From contig JAFEMH010002079.1 in assembly GCA_022495995.1 (NCBI GenBank), positions 124,001 through 188,000 of the forward strand: a stretch of 64,000 nucleotides of DNA, in the 5' to 3' direction. This document shows, one piece after another, positions 54,990 to 64,000 of the stretch (positions are counted from its first letter, which is position 1; each line of letters opens with the position of its first letter). This stretch comes from Adenophora triphylla var. japonica (taxonomy: Eukaryota; Streptophyta; Magnoliopsida; Asterales; Campanulaceae). A program made the translations under genes and the position numbers. A model generated the notes under the pieces. The model ran no database searches. It was given only the letters and a program-made list of their open reading frames with translations, and was not told the DNA's origin.

Positions 54990-56507
54990 ATGGCTTCCAA
55001 GGAGATTGCCCCAACGTCCATGATTGTCGATGATTTTTCTCTATCGTCTGAAGTGATTGCATCTTTCAAGCAAGCATCAAGGGATTTCGTGAGGTCGTTT
55101 CGCAACCGATCTCGTAATAAATTCATAGCAGAATTCAGATTCAGAATCCTTTTTACCTTGAAGAACCTCCAACCGGATTGGAGTCTTTTGCAGGGTGCTG
55201 CTCAATTTTGGGATCCCTCTATTCATCTTTTCAATTTTTCTTTGAATGAGATGGTGCCTACTGTTGAGGAATTTTCCATTATCTTGGATATGCCTTTGAC
55301 TGGTGAGATTGTTGTTCCTAAGTACAATAGGAATCATTCAGAGGCTTTGAATGAATTGTTAGGGATCCCCCTTGATACTTGCTACGAGTTGGTTCACCGC
55401 AAGTGGGTTGATTGCTCTTCTTTTCCGGGACACTTCAGCGGTGATTCAGATGATGATGCTTTTCATGTCCATAAACGGAACTTTCTGGCTCTTTTCCTTT
55501 TCAGAGATGTTCTATTTACATGTAGGGACAGCTTGGTTGACTCCCAACTTGTGGAAATTGTTCTGCAGGCTAGAAAATGTTCTAGGAACATCATTCCGCT
55601 AATCTTGGGTGAGACCCTGCATGGTCTTGACGAGCTGCATAGGACCGGTGTCATGACTCAAGGGAGTCCTCTTCTGTTGACTATTTGGCTTAGGGAGCAT
55701 CTCAAGTTGGTGGGTCCCCCATTGGAATATTCCCCTTTCACATATCATACGCGAAAGTTATTGATCAAGGATCTTTCAGTGGATGAATGGGCTGAGTTGA
55801 TTGCGAAGACCGAAACTGCTGACATTCTTTGGTGTCCACCTTATTAGAGGTTGAACAAGTATGTTGCCAATACCAAGGGTTTTGACAGGGTGGTTCTTCC
55901 GGGTTTGCGCGATTCCTCCTTTTATTTCCCCAAGCGGGTGCTCCGTCAGCTCGGTCAGCAGCAGGACACTTATCTCTTCGAAGGAGCTTCTCGTGAAGTG
56001 TCTTATATTGGTGTAGAGTTTGCGCAGGCGCTAGCTCAAGCATGGGGTGAAGGAAATAGTCGGGATCGCTGGTCGAACCTTCGGACTTTTAATGCAAGCA
56101 TCTTCTTGTCTGATAAGTACTTGGATTGGTTTCTTCATACCGGTCACCCTAGTGCAGAGAAGATTGATGATCTACGGCTTTCATTGCTAGGAGATTCTTT
56201 TGTAGCTAGCAGTATTTTGCGAAGGAGCAAGGCTCAATCTGATCCTGCTAATGTGCGAACTGATCCAACTCAGGATTTTCTCGATGGGGATTGGTACGAG
56301 AGGCGAGGCAAAGGGATGCCTGGAAAGACGCAAGCTCTAGATAGACCCCAAGTCTTCAAGAGGCTCTCGGGATCTATTTTTAATCGTCTTGATTCTGTTT
56401 TTGATCGCCTCGAGGGATGCTCTGCTTCGAGGGGCTCAAAGCACAAGGAGGATCACGACGACGGTGGAGACCATGTCCGCCGGTCTACCAAGTTAATGAA
56501 AGGCTAG
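54990..56507 (+). pseudogene. aORF1 of element E: PMD-like antisense protein, one nonsense codon
   Basis: The ATG at 54990 (MASKEIAPTSM) is chosen over 54954 because it lies in good context and matches the start of D. Order: NLQPDWSLLQGAAQFWDPSI, FNFSLNEMVPTVEEFSIILD (PMD-like core, residues about 75-100), NIIPLILGETLHGLDELHRT, SPLLLTIWLREHLKL. A TAG at 55845-55847 stands where relatives have Trp (PHW). Beyond it the frame stays open to 56507 with VVLPGLRDSSFYFPKRVLRQ and a charged C-terminus. It has about 505 codons, no introns evident, and only one break, so it is the best preserved aORF1 here. Confidence 0.75.
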
Positions 56508-56996
56508 ATCTTTAGGAGTACCAAGAGATTACTTTGATAGATCGATAGTTTTTTATTTTATTAGTATTTTTTCCAAGATTGTTAGCTTAGCAAATTAGTC
56601 GTTGTGGTTAGGATTTCCCTTTTGTCATTAATGAAAATGCATTTGATTAATAAAGGACAAAAGTAGATTTATTTATTAGATTAGACCGAACCCGAAGGCT
56701 GCCTACGTTCCTCTTTTACAGCAATTAAATAAGAGGCTCAGGTCTAACGTAGTTCATTTTTGAGAAAATGACAAAATACGGCTCCGTGCCGAGGGGTAAT
56801 CTCGCGCGAGATAAGCTCCCCTTCTTTCTCTTCTTTTTTTTAATTTTTTTTTATGCACACCCTTTCTTTTGCCTAGACCGCCCCTTCGGGTTTTCAATCT
56901 AGCGGGCTTCTTTTCTTGTGCTAGCTCTAATTTTTGCCTAGGTCGTCCTTTCCGGGATTTTCAACCTAGCGACCGATTTCCTTTTAGGAGGGCAAG
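56508..56996. other. Spacer between aORF1 and integrase (E), with block 1 and a lone palindrome
   Basis: Block 1 on the minus strand lies at 56698-56756, with inner arms CCTCTT/AAGAGG. A perfect ATCTCGCGCGAGAT palindrome (56799-56812) stands without a visible TATA box. TC-rich DNA matches, in complement, the A-rich spacer of the other elements. The 3' ends of the convergent transcripts should lie here. Confidence 0.6.
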
Positions 56997-58280
56997 TCAC
57001 GCGAAGTACTTCTTGAGCTTGTCCATGTTGACCGGCTTCGGTAGTTGATCTCCGTCTAAGTCCACCAGCTGAAGGGCTCCCCCAGAGAATATCTTCTTCA
57101 CAATGTAGGGCCCTATCCATCTTGGTCCCCACTTGCCTAGCGGGTTGAAAGATCCAGGACGGTGCTTACGGAGAACCAGGTCACCTACTCTGATATTCCT
57201 CGTCTTGACCTTTTTGTTGAAAGCTCTTGCCATTCTTCTTTGGTAAGCTTGAGTATGTTCGGCTGCTTTCAACCTTCTTTCGTCCAACAGAGCCAACTCT
57301 TCGTATCTACTTCCTAGCCAGTCGACCTCGTTCACTTGGTTTTCTAGTAGAACCCGTAGTGACGGTATTTCCAATTCTATCGGTAAGACAGCCTCCATTC
57401 CGAACGCGAGGGCGTAGGGAGTCTCTCCTGTAGCTGTTCGAATTGAAGTGCGGTATCCCCACAGTGCAAAAGGTAGCTTGTCGGGCCAGTCTTTTCCAGT
57501 GACCGCCATTTTTCTGATGATAGTCTCGATTGTTTTGTTTGCGGCTTCAACTGCTCCGTTTGTTTGAGGCCTGTAAGGAGACGACTTGTGCCTTGTGATT
57601 TTGTATTCGGTTAGTAGGCGATCGGTTTCCTTCTCGAAGTGGGACCCATTATCGGATATCATCTCTTGCGGAACCCCATACCGGCAGATGATGTTGTGCT
57701 TGATGAATTCTGCAACCTTTCTGGCATTCAGAACCCTATAGGAGGCGGCCTCAACCCACTTAGTGAAGTAGTCGATGGCTACTAGGACAAAGCAGTGTCC
57801 GTTGGCTCCTATGGGTGTGACCTTTCCAATCACGTCTATCCCCCATGTAGAGAACGGCCAAGGAGAAGTCATAGGGTACAGCAAGGAGGGTGGTGCATGC
57901 TGAAGATTGGCGTGTATCTGACACTTGTGGCACTTCTTGACCATTTTGGTACAGTCGGCTTCCATGGTCAGCCAAAAGTACCCTTGTCTGATGATCTTTT
58001 TGGCAAGCATATTTCCGCTCATATGGGTTCCACATATGCCTTGATGAACGTGGTCCATTATTTCTTGGGCCTCTTCCTCGGTGGCACAAAGGAGGTTTCC
58101 TTGGGAATGTTTCTTGAATAGGCGGCCAGCGGTGATGACGTAATTAGCGGCCAACCTCTTAAGGGCGATCTGAGTCTTCGGGTCTGTCTCAGGTGGGATG
58201 GTTCCATCTAGGATGAAATGCCAAATGTCATGGTACCATGGTTTTTCCTCGGAGTTCCCAACAGTGGCACATTCGGACAA
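56997..58280 (-). CDS. Integrase of element E, complete open frame (427 codons)
   Basis: This is the only integrase here without a break. Zinc finger: H in DHVHQGICGTHMSG and C in KKCHKCQ. Core: STWGIDVIGKVTPIG (first Asp), EMISDNGSHFEKETDRL (second Asp), TNGAVEAANKTIETIIRK (Glu). The GPY/F module is LGKWGPRWIGPYIVKKIFSG. The protein ends KLKKYFA without a chromodomain. It would process cDNA ends and join them to host DNA. A frame break upstream (58281-58337) separates it from the second RNase H, so it would be translated only if the polyprotein frame were continuous. Confidence 0.9.
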   Translation of the reverse strand: MSECATVGNSEEKPWYHDIWHFILDGTIPPETDPKTQIALKRLAANYVITAGRLFKKHSQGNLLCATEEEAQEIMDHVHQGICGTHMSGNMLAKKIIRQGYFWLTMEADCTKMVKKCHKCQIHANLQHAPPSLLYPMTSPWPFSTWGIDVIGKVTPIGANGHCFVLVAIDYFTKWVEAASYRVLNARKVAEFIKHNIICRYGVPQEMISDNGSHFEKETDRLLTEYKITRHKSSPYRPQTNGAVEAANKTIETIIRKMAVTGKDWPDKLPFALWGYRTSIRTATGETPYALAFGMEAVLPIELEIPSLRVLLENQVNEVDWLGSRYEELALLDERRLKAAEHTQAYQRRMARAFNKKVKTRNIRVGDLVLRKHRPGSFNPLGKWGPRWIGPYIVKKIFSGGALQLVDLDGDQLPKPVNMDKLKKYFA

Positions 58281-58337
58281 CCATTTGTCTTTGCAGTCAT
58301 GGAGATCTATAACGGCACAGTATGCAGGAGTTGCACG

Positions 58338-58850
58338 TCATGTTATTTTGAAGGGTTTGACTGCTTTTCCTTTAGGGATTTCGACCAATGAAGCAAGTGT
58401 GGCCAATGCATCCGCAAACCGATTTTTGTCTCTGGGGAGGTAGTGGAACGAGACATCTTGGAATTGTTGCACCAACTCTTGGAGATGGGCATTGTATCTT
58501 TGAAGGGTTGAATCTTGGACCCTCCACTTCTTCAATGTCTGATTGATGATCAATTGGGAATCCCCGAATACCTCGAGTTCAGTCACGTTGCGTTCTAGGG
58601 CTGCCTCAAGTCCCGCTATGAAAGCTTCGTATTCTGCGGTATTGTTGGTGGCGTCAAAGTCAATACGTATTGCTAGTGGAGTATAGATGTCGTTAGGGTC
58701 TACTAATAACATTCCAATGCCGAACCCTCTCACGTTGGCTGCGCCATCGAAAAATAATTGCCACTTATTTTCTTCTTCTATACTTATGATGTCCTCATCA
58801 GGGAATCGCGGGTCTTCCCCCTTCACTTCGTCGCAAGGAAATTTGGCCAA
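58338..58850 (-). CDS. Second (archaeal-type) RNase H of element E
   Basis: It is a complete domain with all four expected acidic residues: WQLFFDGAANVRG (Asp), NNTAEYEAFIAGLEAALERN (Glu), EVFGDSQLIINQTLKKW (Asp) and KNRFADALATLASLVEIP (Asp). The frame starts just after a TAG (58849-58851 region) where B has Gln in ADQLA. It would remove the RNA strand after reverse transcription, replacing the degenerate first RNase H. Confidence 0.85.
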   Translation of the reverse strand: MAKFPCDEVKGEDPRFPDEDIISIEEENKWQLFFDGAANVRGFGIGMLLVDPNDIYTPLAIRIDFDATNNTAEYEAFIAGLEAALERNVTELEVFGDSQLIINQTLKKWRVQDSTLQRYNAHLQELVQQFQDVSFHYLPRDKNRFADALATLASLVEIPKGKAVKPFKIT

Positions 58851-59545
58851 CTAATCTGCGAATACACTCCCCCTGACGGATTTCTGAGTGACGTAAGTGA
58901 TATCATATCCCGCGAGCATGAAGTACCATTTGGCCAGTCTCGAAGACAAATTTGATTTGTCTAGTATATATTTCAGTGGATCCATTTTTGCAATGAGACG
59001 GATCGGGAAGGCTTCCATATAGTGCTTCAGCCTTTGTGATACCCAAACAAGAGCAGCACAAGATTTGTCGAGTGGAGAGTAGTTGATTTATTTGCCTTGG
59101 AATGCACCACGACGAAATAGATGGCATTCTCTGTGTGGGAGGCTTTGTTCTTGAGCGAGCATAGCCCCTAATGTGTTGTCTGTAACTGTGAGGTATAGCT
59201 TTAAGGGATTCTCCTTGTGCGGTGGAACCAGGATAGGTGGGGAAGTCAAGTAGTGCTTAACTTCCTCGAATGCTTCTTGACATTCTTCGGTCCACTCTTG
59301 AGGTGCGTTTTTCTTAAGTAGCTTGAAGATAGGATCGCACATTGTAGTCAGTTGATTGATGAATCGGCGATATATTGAAGCTTGCCCATGAATCCCTTTA
59401 CCTCTTTACGTGTTGCAGGTGGAGGCATGTACGTGATGGCTTTTATCTTGGCGGGATACGCTTCTATGCCACGCTCTGTGACCATGTACCCTAAGACTTT
59501 CCCTTTGACCACTCCGAATGAGCATTTGGCGGGGTTGAGCCTCAT
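58851..59545 (-). pseudogene. RT thumb and first RNase H of element E, frameshifted
   Basis: MRLNPAKCSFGVVKGKVLGY is followed by VTERGIEAYPAKI and KEVKGFMGKLQYI. A frameshift near 59360 precedes MCDPIFKLLKKNAPQEWTEE and LYLTVTDNTLGAMLAQEQ, where the usual catalytic Asp pattern is altered. Another break follows near 59170, and the rest (DPLKYILDK-like, AKWYFMLAGYD-like) is in a different frame, ending at the TAG before the second RNase H. Confidence 0.75.
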
Positions 59546-60763
59546 CTTGTGCTTTGTCTCGGTCGATTGAAGAATTTTCTGAGATCTCTGAAGTGCTGAC
59601 CATCTGCCCCTTTTGAGTGAATAATCATGTCGTCCACATATACCTCTATTTCCTTGTGGATCATGTCATGGAATAGTGTCGTGACTGCCCTTTGGTATGT
59701 AGCCCCAGCGTTCTTGAGACCAAACGGCATGACTGTGTAACAGAACGTTCCCCAAGGTGTGGTGAATGCTGTTTTGTGCTGATCTTCCTCTGCCATGAGG
59801 ATTTGGTTATACCCTGCGAAACCGTCGACGAATGAGCGGACTTCGTATGAAGCAGTGGCATCGACCAACATGTCTATGTTCGGTAGCGGGAAGTCATCTT
59901 TAGGGGATGCCTTGTTCAAGTCTCTGAAATCAACACAGACTCGTATTTTCCCGTTTGACTTGGCTACTTGCACTGTGTTTGCTAACCATTCCGGATACTC
60001 AATCACTTTGATGAACCCTACATTCAATAGCTTCATGATTTCTTCTTTCACTTGCATTGACCATTCCGGCTTGATTCTGCGTAGTTTCTGCTTGACTGGC
60101 TTGGCGTTGGGTAGCAGCGGTATCTTGTGCTCTACAACTGACTGATTCAACCCAGGCATATCTTTGTAGGACCAAGCAAAGACGTCGACATATTCTCTGA
60201 GGAGCTGTGTCAAGGTTTCTCTGTCTTCCCCCTTGAAGAAGCTGCCGATCTTAGTTTCTCTGGGGTCTTCCGTTGTCCCAAGATTAACCGTTTGCATTTC
60301 CTCGTCGTCAACAGGGCCATTCTTTCCACAACGACCTACTTGCTTAGCTAATTCTTTTAAGATTTGTTCGTTTTCTTGATCTATCTCATCGTATGATTCA
60401 TTATTAACGTGTTCGTTATATTGATTGTTATTAGTTAATTCATCATTCACGATGTTAGCAATCTCAGGGTACTCGGAAAGATCAAAGTTTTCATTAAGGA
60501 AGTAAGGGAATACATGTTCAGCCACTGCCTCGATTTCCTCTTGAGTGAGTCCATCGGAGGTGGAGCATGCTTCTAATGTAAAAGCTAAGAGGCCTATCTT
60601 CCTGCGGGGATGGGGAGTGCAACCAAGCTCTTTGATCATGAAGTCTTCATCAACAACTGGTCCTCTGGTGACGTGCCAGTTTAGAAAAAGCTCATCACAT
60701 TTCTGTATCAGTCTTGTGTAGTCAGTAGTTGGAGCGTCCCCCTTGGATATTGCATGAATCTGG
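59542..60763 (-). pseudogene. Protease-RT linker and RT catalytic core of element E
   Basis: The frame is open from the solo LTR boundary to about 59545. The linker includes TRLIQKCDELFLNWHVTRGP and LLREYVDVFAWSYKDMPGL. RT blocks: VCVDFRDLNKASPKDDFPL, SFVDGFAGYNQILMAEEDQH, VMPFGLKNAGATYQRAV and YVDDMIIHSKGADG. The catalytic aspartates are present. A one-base frameshift after FFNRPRQ near 59565 separates it from the thumb. The part above 60763 lies in the inserted LTR and is not coding. Confidence 0.85.
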
Positions 60764-61776
60764 TGTGAATGTGTGCCCAAATTTTTGTTGGATTCACGCG
60801 AGTTTGAAGACATCCGAGTTTAATTTGAAAAACGGAGTCGCCACGCCATTTTGATTACCTCAAAACTTTGAAAAAAAGGTTTTTACTTGGGTTCGGAGGT
60901 TAAGTTACCCCTTGGGAAGAACGTTTGGCATTCACCCAAAGTGCCTTGCCGGAGCAAGTCTCCCAAGATTTCAGTAATCGTGCTTGCTTGCGTGCTTTCT
61001 TGTGTGCATGTGTTTGAAAATAAGGAGGGAATGTCCCAAGTCGTCTTCCGGACGTACAAACCATTTGTTGGTTGTCGCTCGGGATTCCTTGGAATTTTAT
61101 GTATTTGGGATTATGATCCCGTCCTCATCTTATGACTTGTGATCATCGCATTTTAAACCTCGGGACCCTCGGGACTTGCGTGATCGAGAGAATGACTCTC
61201 TTTTGGTCAAAGATGAGGTTCTTTAGAAAAGGAGGGTCCTTAGCTCATCAATCCTACGCTTTAAGACGGTCGAGCTCGTATAGAGGCTTCATACTCTTTC
61301 TTAAGCGATAATCGGAGATATAGAGTTCAAGGTGTCCCTTTTCTAAAGAAATCGTGAACCTTTAATGGAAGGAACGATGCAAAGATGAGAACTTTTACAC
61401 CGGTCCGTTCCAAGGTTGCTAATGGGGACATGAGGGAATGCATGTAAAAATGATACTTTAGTGAAAAGATGGCATTTTTGGTTTGAAAATGATGCATTTG
61501 ATTGCAAATGGATGCTTTTTTATGTAAAGAAATGATCTTTGTGCAAAGAGTGCATCTTTAATGTGAAAAGGGATTTTAAATGGAAAAGGAATGATTTTAA
61601 TGCATGAAAAATGGGATTTAGGTGCAAAGGATGCACCTTTATGTATGAGAATGGTATTTTAATGAAAAGATGACATATTATGTACATAGATATTATCTAA
61701 ACATCAGGTATTAGCATTATGGGGGTTAACATCAGACTACAGCTTGAAACTGTGAAGCTTCTGAAAACTGGCTACT

Positions 61777-61815
61777 TATGTCGCGTGACATAGGCTGCCT
61801 ATGTCGCGTGACATA
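61777..61815 (-). other. Two TATGTC-GCGT-GACATA palindromes in the transcribed part of LTR F
   Basis: Copies lie at 61777-61792 and 61800-61815, separated by GGCTGCC. They lie about 620-660 bp downstream of the TATA box on the minus strand. The centre is GCGT where the upstream copies have GCAC. Confidence 0.7.
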
Positions 61816-62431
61816 ACTAGCCATTTTGCAGAGGCTTTACAGCTGAGATTTGCAGAGGTAACAAGGCACCAAAATGGTCAAGTTACTTCACCAACAAATC
61901 TCAGGGAGCATTTTTAACAATAATGAACACTTCAAGAGGGTGTGGATATGAGGGATCCACACTCATCTTGAGTTTTCATGCAAAACCAAGCCAAACCGGG
62001 GCTTTTATAGGAAATGTAATGAAATCAGATGTGGATCTATGAAATATGAAGCTAAAGCATGCAACTTTATTCAGAATATCACATTATTAAAGCATTTAGC
62101 ATAGAGATTCCATGTATGATGAAGATAAGGAAAGGAAATGGGTAGAAAATTGTTACCCTTGAAGACCACGACCCTCTATATCAAGTTAGATATAGGGGCC
62201 TTCAAAACAGCAGCTTCTGGGGATGGGATTGAGACTTCGTTTCTTGAGAATCCTTGGTTCTTGGTGTGTGTATGAAGTGTGTGTGTGGGAAGTGTGTGTG
62301 GGATTGATTTGGGAGGATTAGTGGATATTTTGGGGGTATATGAAGAGGGAGGAGGCTTCTGGGCGTATTCCCTATAGAGGGGGACTGAGGGGTAGAAGAG
62401 GTGTGTCTAAAATGAGAGGTGAAGGCCTCTA

Positions 62432-62643
62432 TTTATAGGCTGCCTGCATGGGTTTGTTATGTCGCACGACATAACAAGCCATAACTGCTTTCCTTCTAGA
62501 AAAATGCAAGGTGGCATGGTTCTAGAACTCTCTCTGGCTGGTTATGTCGCACGACATAAGTAGCCACATGCAGTTCCTTCTAGAAACATGCAAGGTGGCA
62601 GGTTTCTAGAAGGTTTCATGGCCTATTATGTCGCACGACATAA
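62432..62643 (-). promoter_or_regulatory. LTR F promoter: three TTATGTCGCACGACATAA palindromes in an 85-bp repeat, plus TATA box
   Basis: Copies lie at 62457-62474, 62542-62559 and 62626-62643, spaced 84-85 bp within a tandem repeat that also contains CTTCTAGAA and GCAAGGTGGCA. The TATA box TATAAAT (minus) is about 20 bp downstream of the nearest copy. Confidence 0.75.
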
Positions 62644-62883
62644 GTAGCCACATCTGGATCCTTCTAGAAACATGCAAGGTGGCGCTTCTAGAAGGGAATT
62701 CCTCATGAAATAAAAACGTATTTCTTTGGCTCCAAGCAGTCTCTTATCCCCTTAGGTGATTTGAAACAGTTCCGGAATTGTTCCGGAACTCTAGGAAAGT
62801 CCGAGGAATTACCGGAAAAATTACCGGAATTGCCGGGAAAATTAACCGGAAGGCATGAGCCAGATTTGGGTACTTACATCTGG

Positions 62884-63403
62884 CTGTCTTCTAACCGGCA
62901 CAGGTCTTGGAACTGTCGCAGCATGTCTTCTCCCAACACAAAGTCCCATTCACTTGTCATTTCTGCTTTCGTGCCCCACAAATCATTGGGGATTAGTGGG
63001 ACGGATTCGGTTTCATCTGGGAAGCATCGCAATCGCTGAAGATTTCAAAGCCCGGTTGGCGCTTTCCTTTATCATCGACCCATGGTTACTGAAAAGATAA
63101 AGTAGGGAATACTTTCCCCTTCTCGGACAAAGTAGCCATTGAGTGTCTTTCGATATGGCTTGAGGTTGTCATTCTTGGTCTTTAGGTCGTCGCAGCCTTT
63201 GTAGGTGGTTCCTTCCCACTTGATTTGAGTGAAGCCCCACTCTTCTTCGTTATCTTCATCGTGGATGGAGATGATGTATCATAGGCCATGCTTTGTGTGA
63301 GGCTGGGGGACCGGTAGTGGTTCCGTTGTCCCTTGTAAGTGCTTTCCAAGCCCCAGTCCAGGAAAGTACCCTTTTGCTAGCATCATTCTCCGTGACAGAA
63401 GGC
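62884..63403 (-). pseudogene. G-patch-like tail and spacer after protease (E)
   Basis: On the minus strand the frame changes after the protease stop at 63404. YFPGLGLGKHLQGTTEPLPV matches the G-patch motif of A and D, and a TGA replaces the next codon in GLGY. EEEWGFTQIKWEGTTYKGCD and KPYRKTLNGYFVREGEVFP follow. The segment then runs to the solo LTR, beyond which the frame continues. Confidence 0.65.
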
Positions 63404-64000
63404 TTAGGAAAACCAAAGTGCCTTGGAGTAGTCATTTTCGTTGCAAGTTTCTATGATATTCACAGTGCTTTCTTTCTCGATCTCAAAGCCACTGAATAGG
63501 AAATCAGAAGTGCTATGTTGTACCTCGAGGATAGGACTAGCAGTAACCATTTCTCCGTGTATGGTGACTATCGTATTGTTTTGTCTGAACTTGATGCATT
63601 GGTGCAGGGAGGAGGGTACACCCCCTATATCGTGTAGCCAAGGGCGACCAAGCAGCAAGTTGAAGGATGCCGGGATGTCGATGACTTGGAATTCGATGCT
63701 CATAGTGACTTGCCCCATTTCTACAGGTATCACAACTGATCCCAGAGCAGTTCTAGCAGTGCATTCGTACCCCCTTACAGTATGCCCGGATGGCTTGAGG
63801 TCTTTGTGGGTGAGGCCTAAGGATGATAAGGCTTTCATTGGGAGGACATTGATTGCAGAACCATTGTCGACCAAAATGCGTGGCATTCGGTACCCATTCA
63901 CCTTAGCAGTTATGTAGAGGGCCTCATGATGATTGTTCCCATAGGACGGGAGATCCAAGTCAGTGAAAGTGATGACATTACCAAATTGCACTTGGCCAAT
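63404..64000 (-). CDS. Protease of element E, partial (open to window edge)
   Basis: The frame enters from 64000. Motifs: FTDLDLPSYGNNHHEALYIT, PRILVDNGSAINVLPMKALS (catalytic DNGS), FQVIDIPASFNLLLGRPWLH, PSSLHQCIKF. It ends in a TAA just after KALWFS. Similarity to the protease of A is clear, with the same DNGS active site. The upstream start is outside the window. In this family the protease is released from the Gag-Pol polyprotein. Confidence 0.85.
   Translation of the reverse strand: MGQVQFGNVITFTDLDLPSYGNNHHEALYITAKVNGYRMPRILVDNGSAINVLPMKALSSLGLTHKDLKPSGHTVRGYECTARTALGSVVIPVEMGQVTMSIEFQVIDIPASFNLLLGRPWLHDIGGVPSSLHQCIKFRQNNTIVTIHGEMVTASPILEVQHSTSDFLFSGFEIEKESTVNIIETCNENDYSKALWFS

Larger units (their letters stand above)
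60764..62878 (-). repeat. Solo LTR, family F, with TCTGG target-site duplication
   Basis: On the minus strand it begins TGTAAGTACCC (62878) and ends ATTCACA (60764). TCTGG stands on both sides (60759-60763 and 62879-62883). Removing the LTR and one TCTGG copy joins the two coding parts of E in frame. It has a TATA box (minus, near 62432-62437), palindromes, the U5 block with CCTCCGAACCCA, and TGGCGACTCC (60834-60843). Length is 2115 bp. There is no internal region, so it is a product of LTR-LTR recombination. Confidence 0.93.
50157..64000 (-). mobile_element. Element E: minus-strand Tat element, 5' end beyond window
   Basis: Read on the minus strand it has protease (64000-63404), G-patch region, RT, RNase H, second RNase H, integrase, block 1, antisense genes (on the plus strand), a short array, block 2, polypurine tract and 3' LTR (51162-50157). 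A solo LTR of another family interrupts it at 60764-62878. It has few frameshifts and is the best preserved element here. Confidence 0.85.

Noticed and set aside
56997..57200. Chromodomain after integrase
   Set aside because: The protein ends soon after the GPY/F module with KLKKYFA in E, and likewise in A and B. No aromatic cage residues or additional domain are present.

Overview
The window is plant nuclear DNA made almost entirely of decayed LTR retrotransposons. I see no host gene that I can defend, and no rRNA, tRNA or CRISPR. The dominant elements are Ty3/gypsy of the Tat lineage (relatives of Ogre, Retand and Grande). The evidence for Tat is an integrase without a chromodomain, a second RNase H domain after the degenerate first one, a tRNA primer site beginning TGGCGACTCC, very long and variable 3' regions full of tandem repeats, and extra open reading frames antisense to gag-pol. 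The host species cannot be read from the sequence; a large angiosperm genome is likely.

Layout, left to right. Element A (+, 1-12672) has gag/protease remains, no reverse transcriptase, part of integrase, two antisense genes, a 72-bp array and its 3' LTR. Element B (+, 12673-17812) is 5'-truncated but keeps the best plus-strand RT. Element C (+, 17813-37257) has two LTRs, a primer binding site, badly frameshifted gag-pol, decayed antisense genes and a 34-bp array. Element D (+, 37258-49224) starts inside protease, lacks RT and carries 51-bp and 42-bp arrays and a 3' LTR. A 0.9-kb remnant (49225-50156) resembles the 3' end of a Ty1/copia Sirevirus. Element E (-, 50157-64000) has the best preserved integrase and antisense genes. 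A solo LTR of another family (F, 60764-62878) sits in its coding region, flanked by a TCTGG target duplication. A, B, C and D lie head to tail, separated by single LTRs.

How the parts work together. Every element with an intact 3' region has the same plan: gag-pol, a hairpin block (block 1), two antisense genes (aORF1 and aORF2), tandem arrays, a second hairpin block (block 2), the polypurine tract and the LTR. Both antisense genes look like plant mobile domain (PMD) proteins, and aORF2 has spliceosomal introns at shared positions in three elements.

The most interesting signal is regulatory. Each family has a private GC-rich palindrome upstream of the TATA box in its LTR, and the same palindrome stands upstream of its antisense genes. 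In E it is TATCTCGCGCGAGATA, in D GGTCCGTACGGACC, in A TCCGCGCGGA, and in C AGTCCGGCCGGACT-like (weaker). LTR F has TTATGTCGCACGACATAA. This suggests a family-specific regulatory circuit in which antisense PMD genes and LTRs share one operator. Other structural signals are covarying hairpins in blocks 1 and 2, a chain of covarying hairpins in the transcribed part of LTR C, and a second copy of the primer-site sequence inside every LTR. No element looks autonomous.
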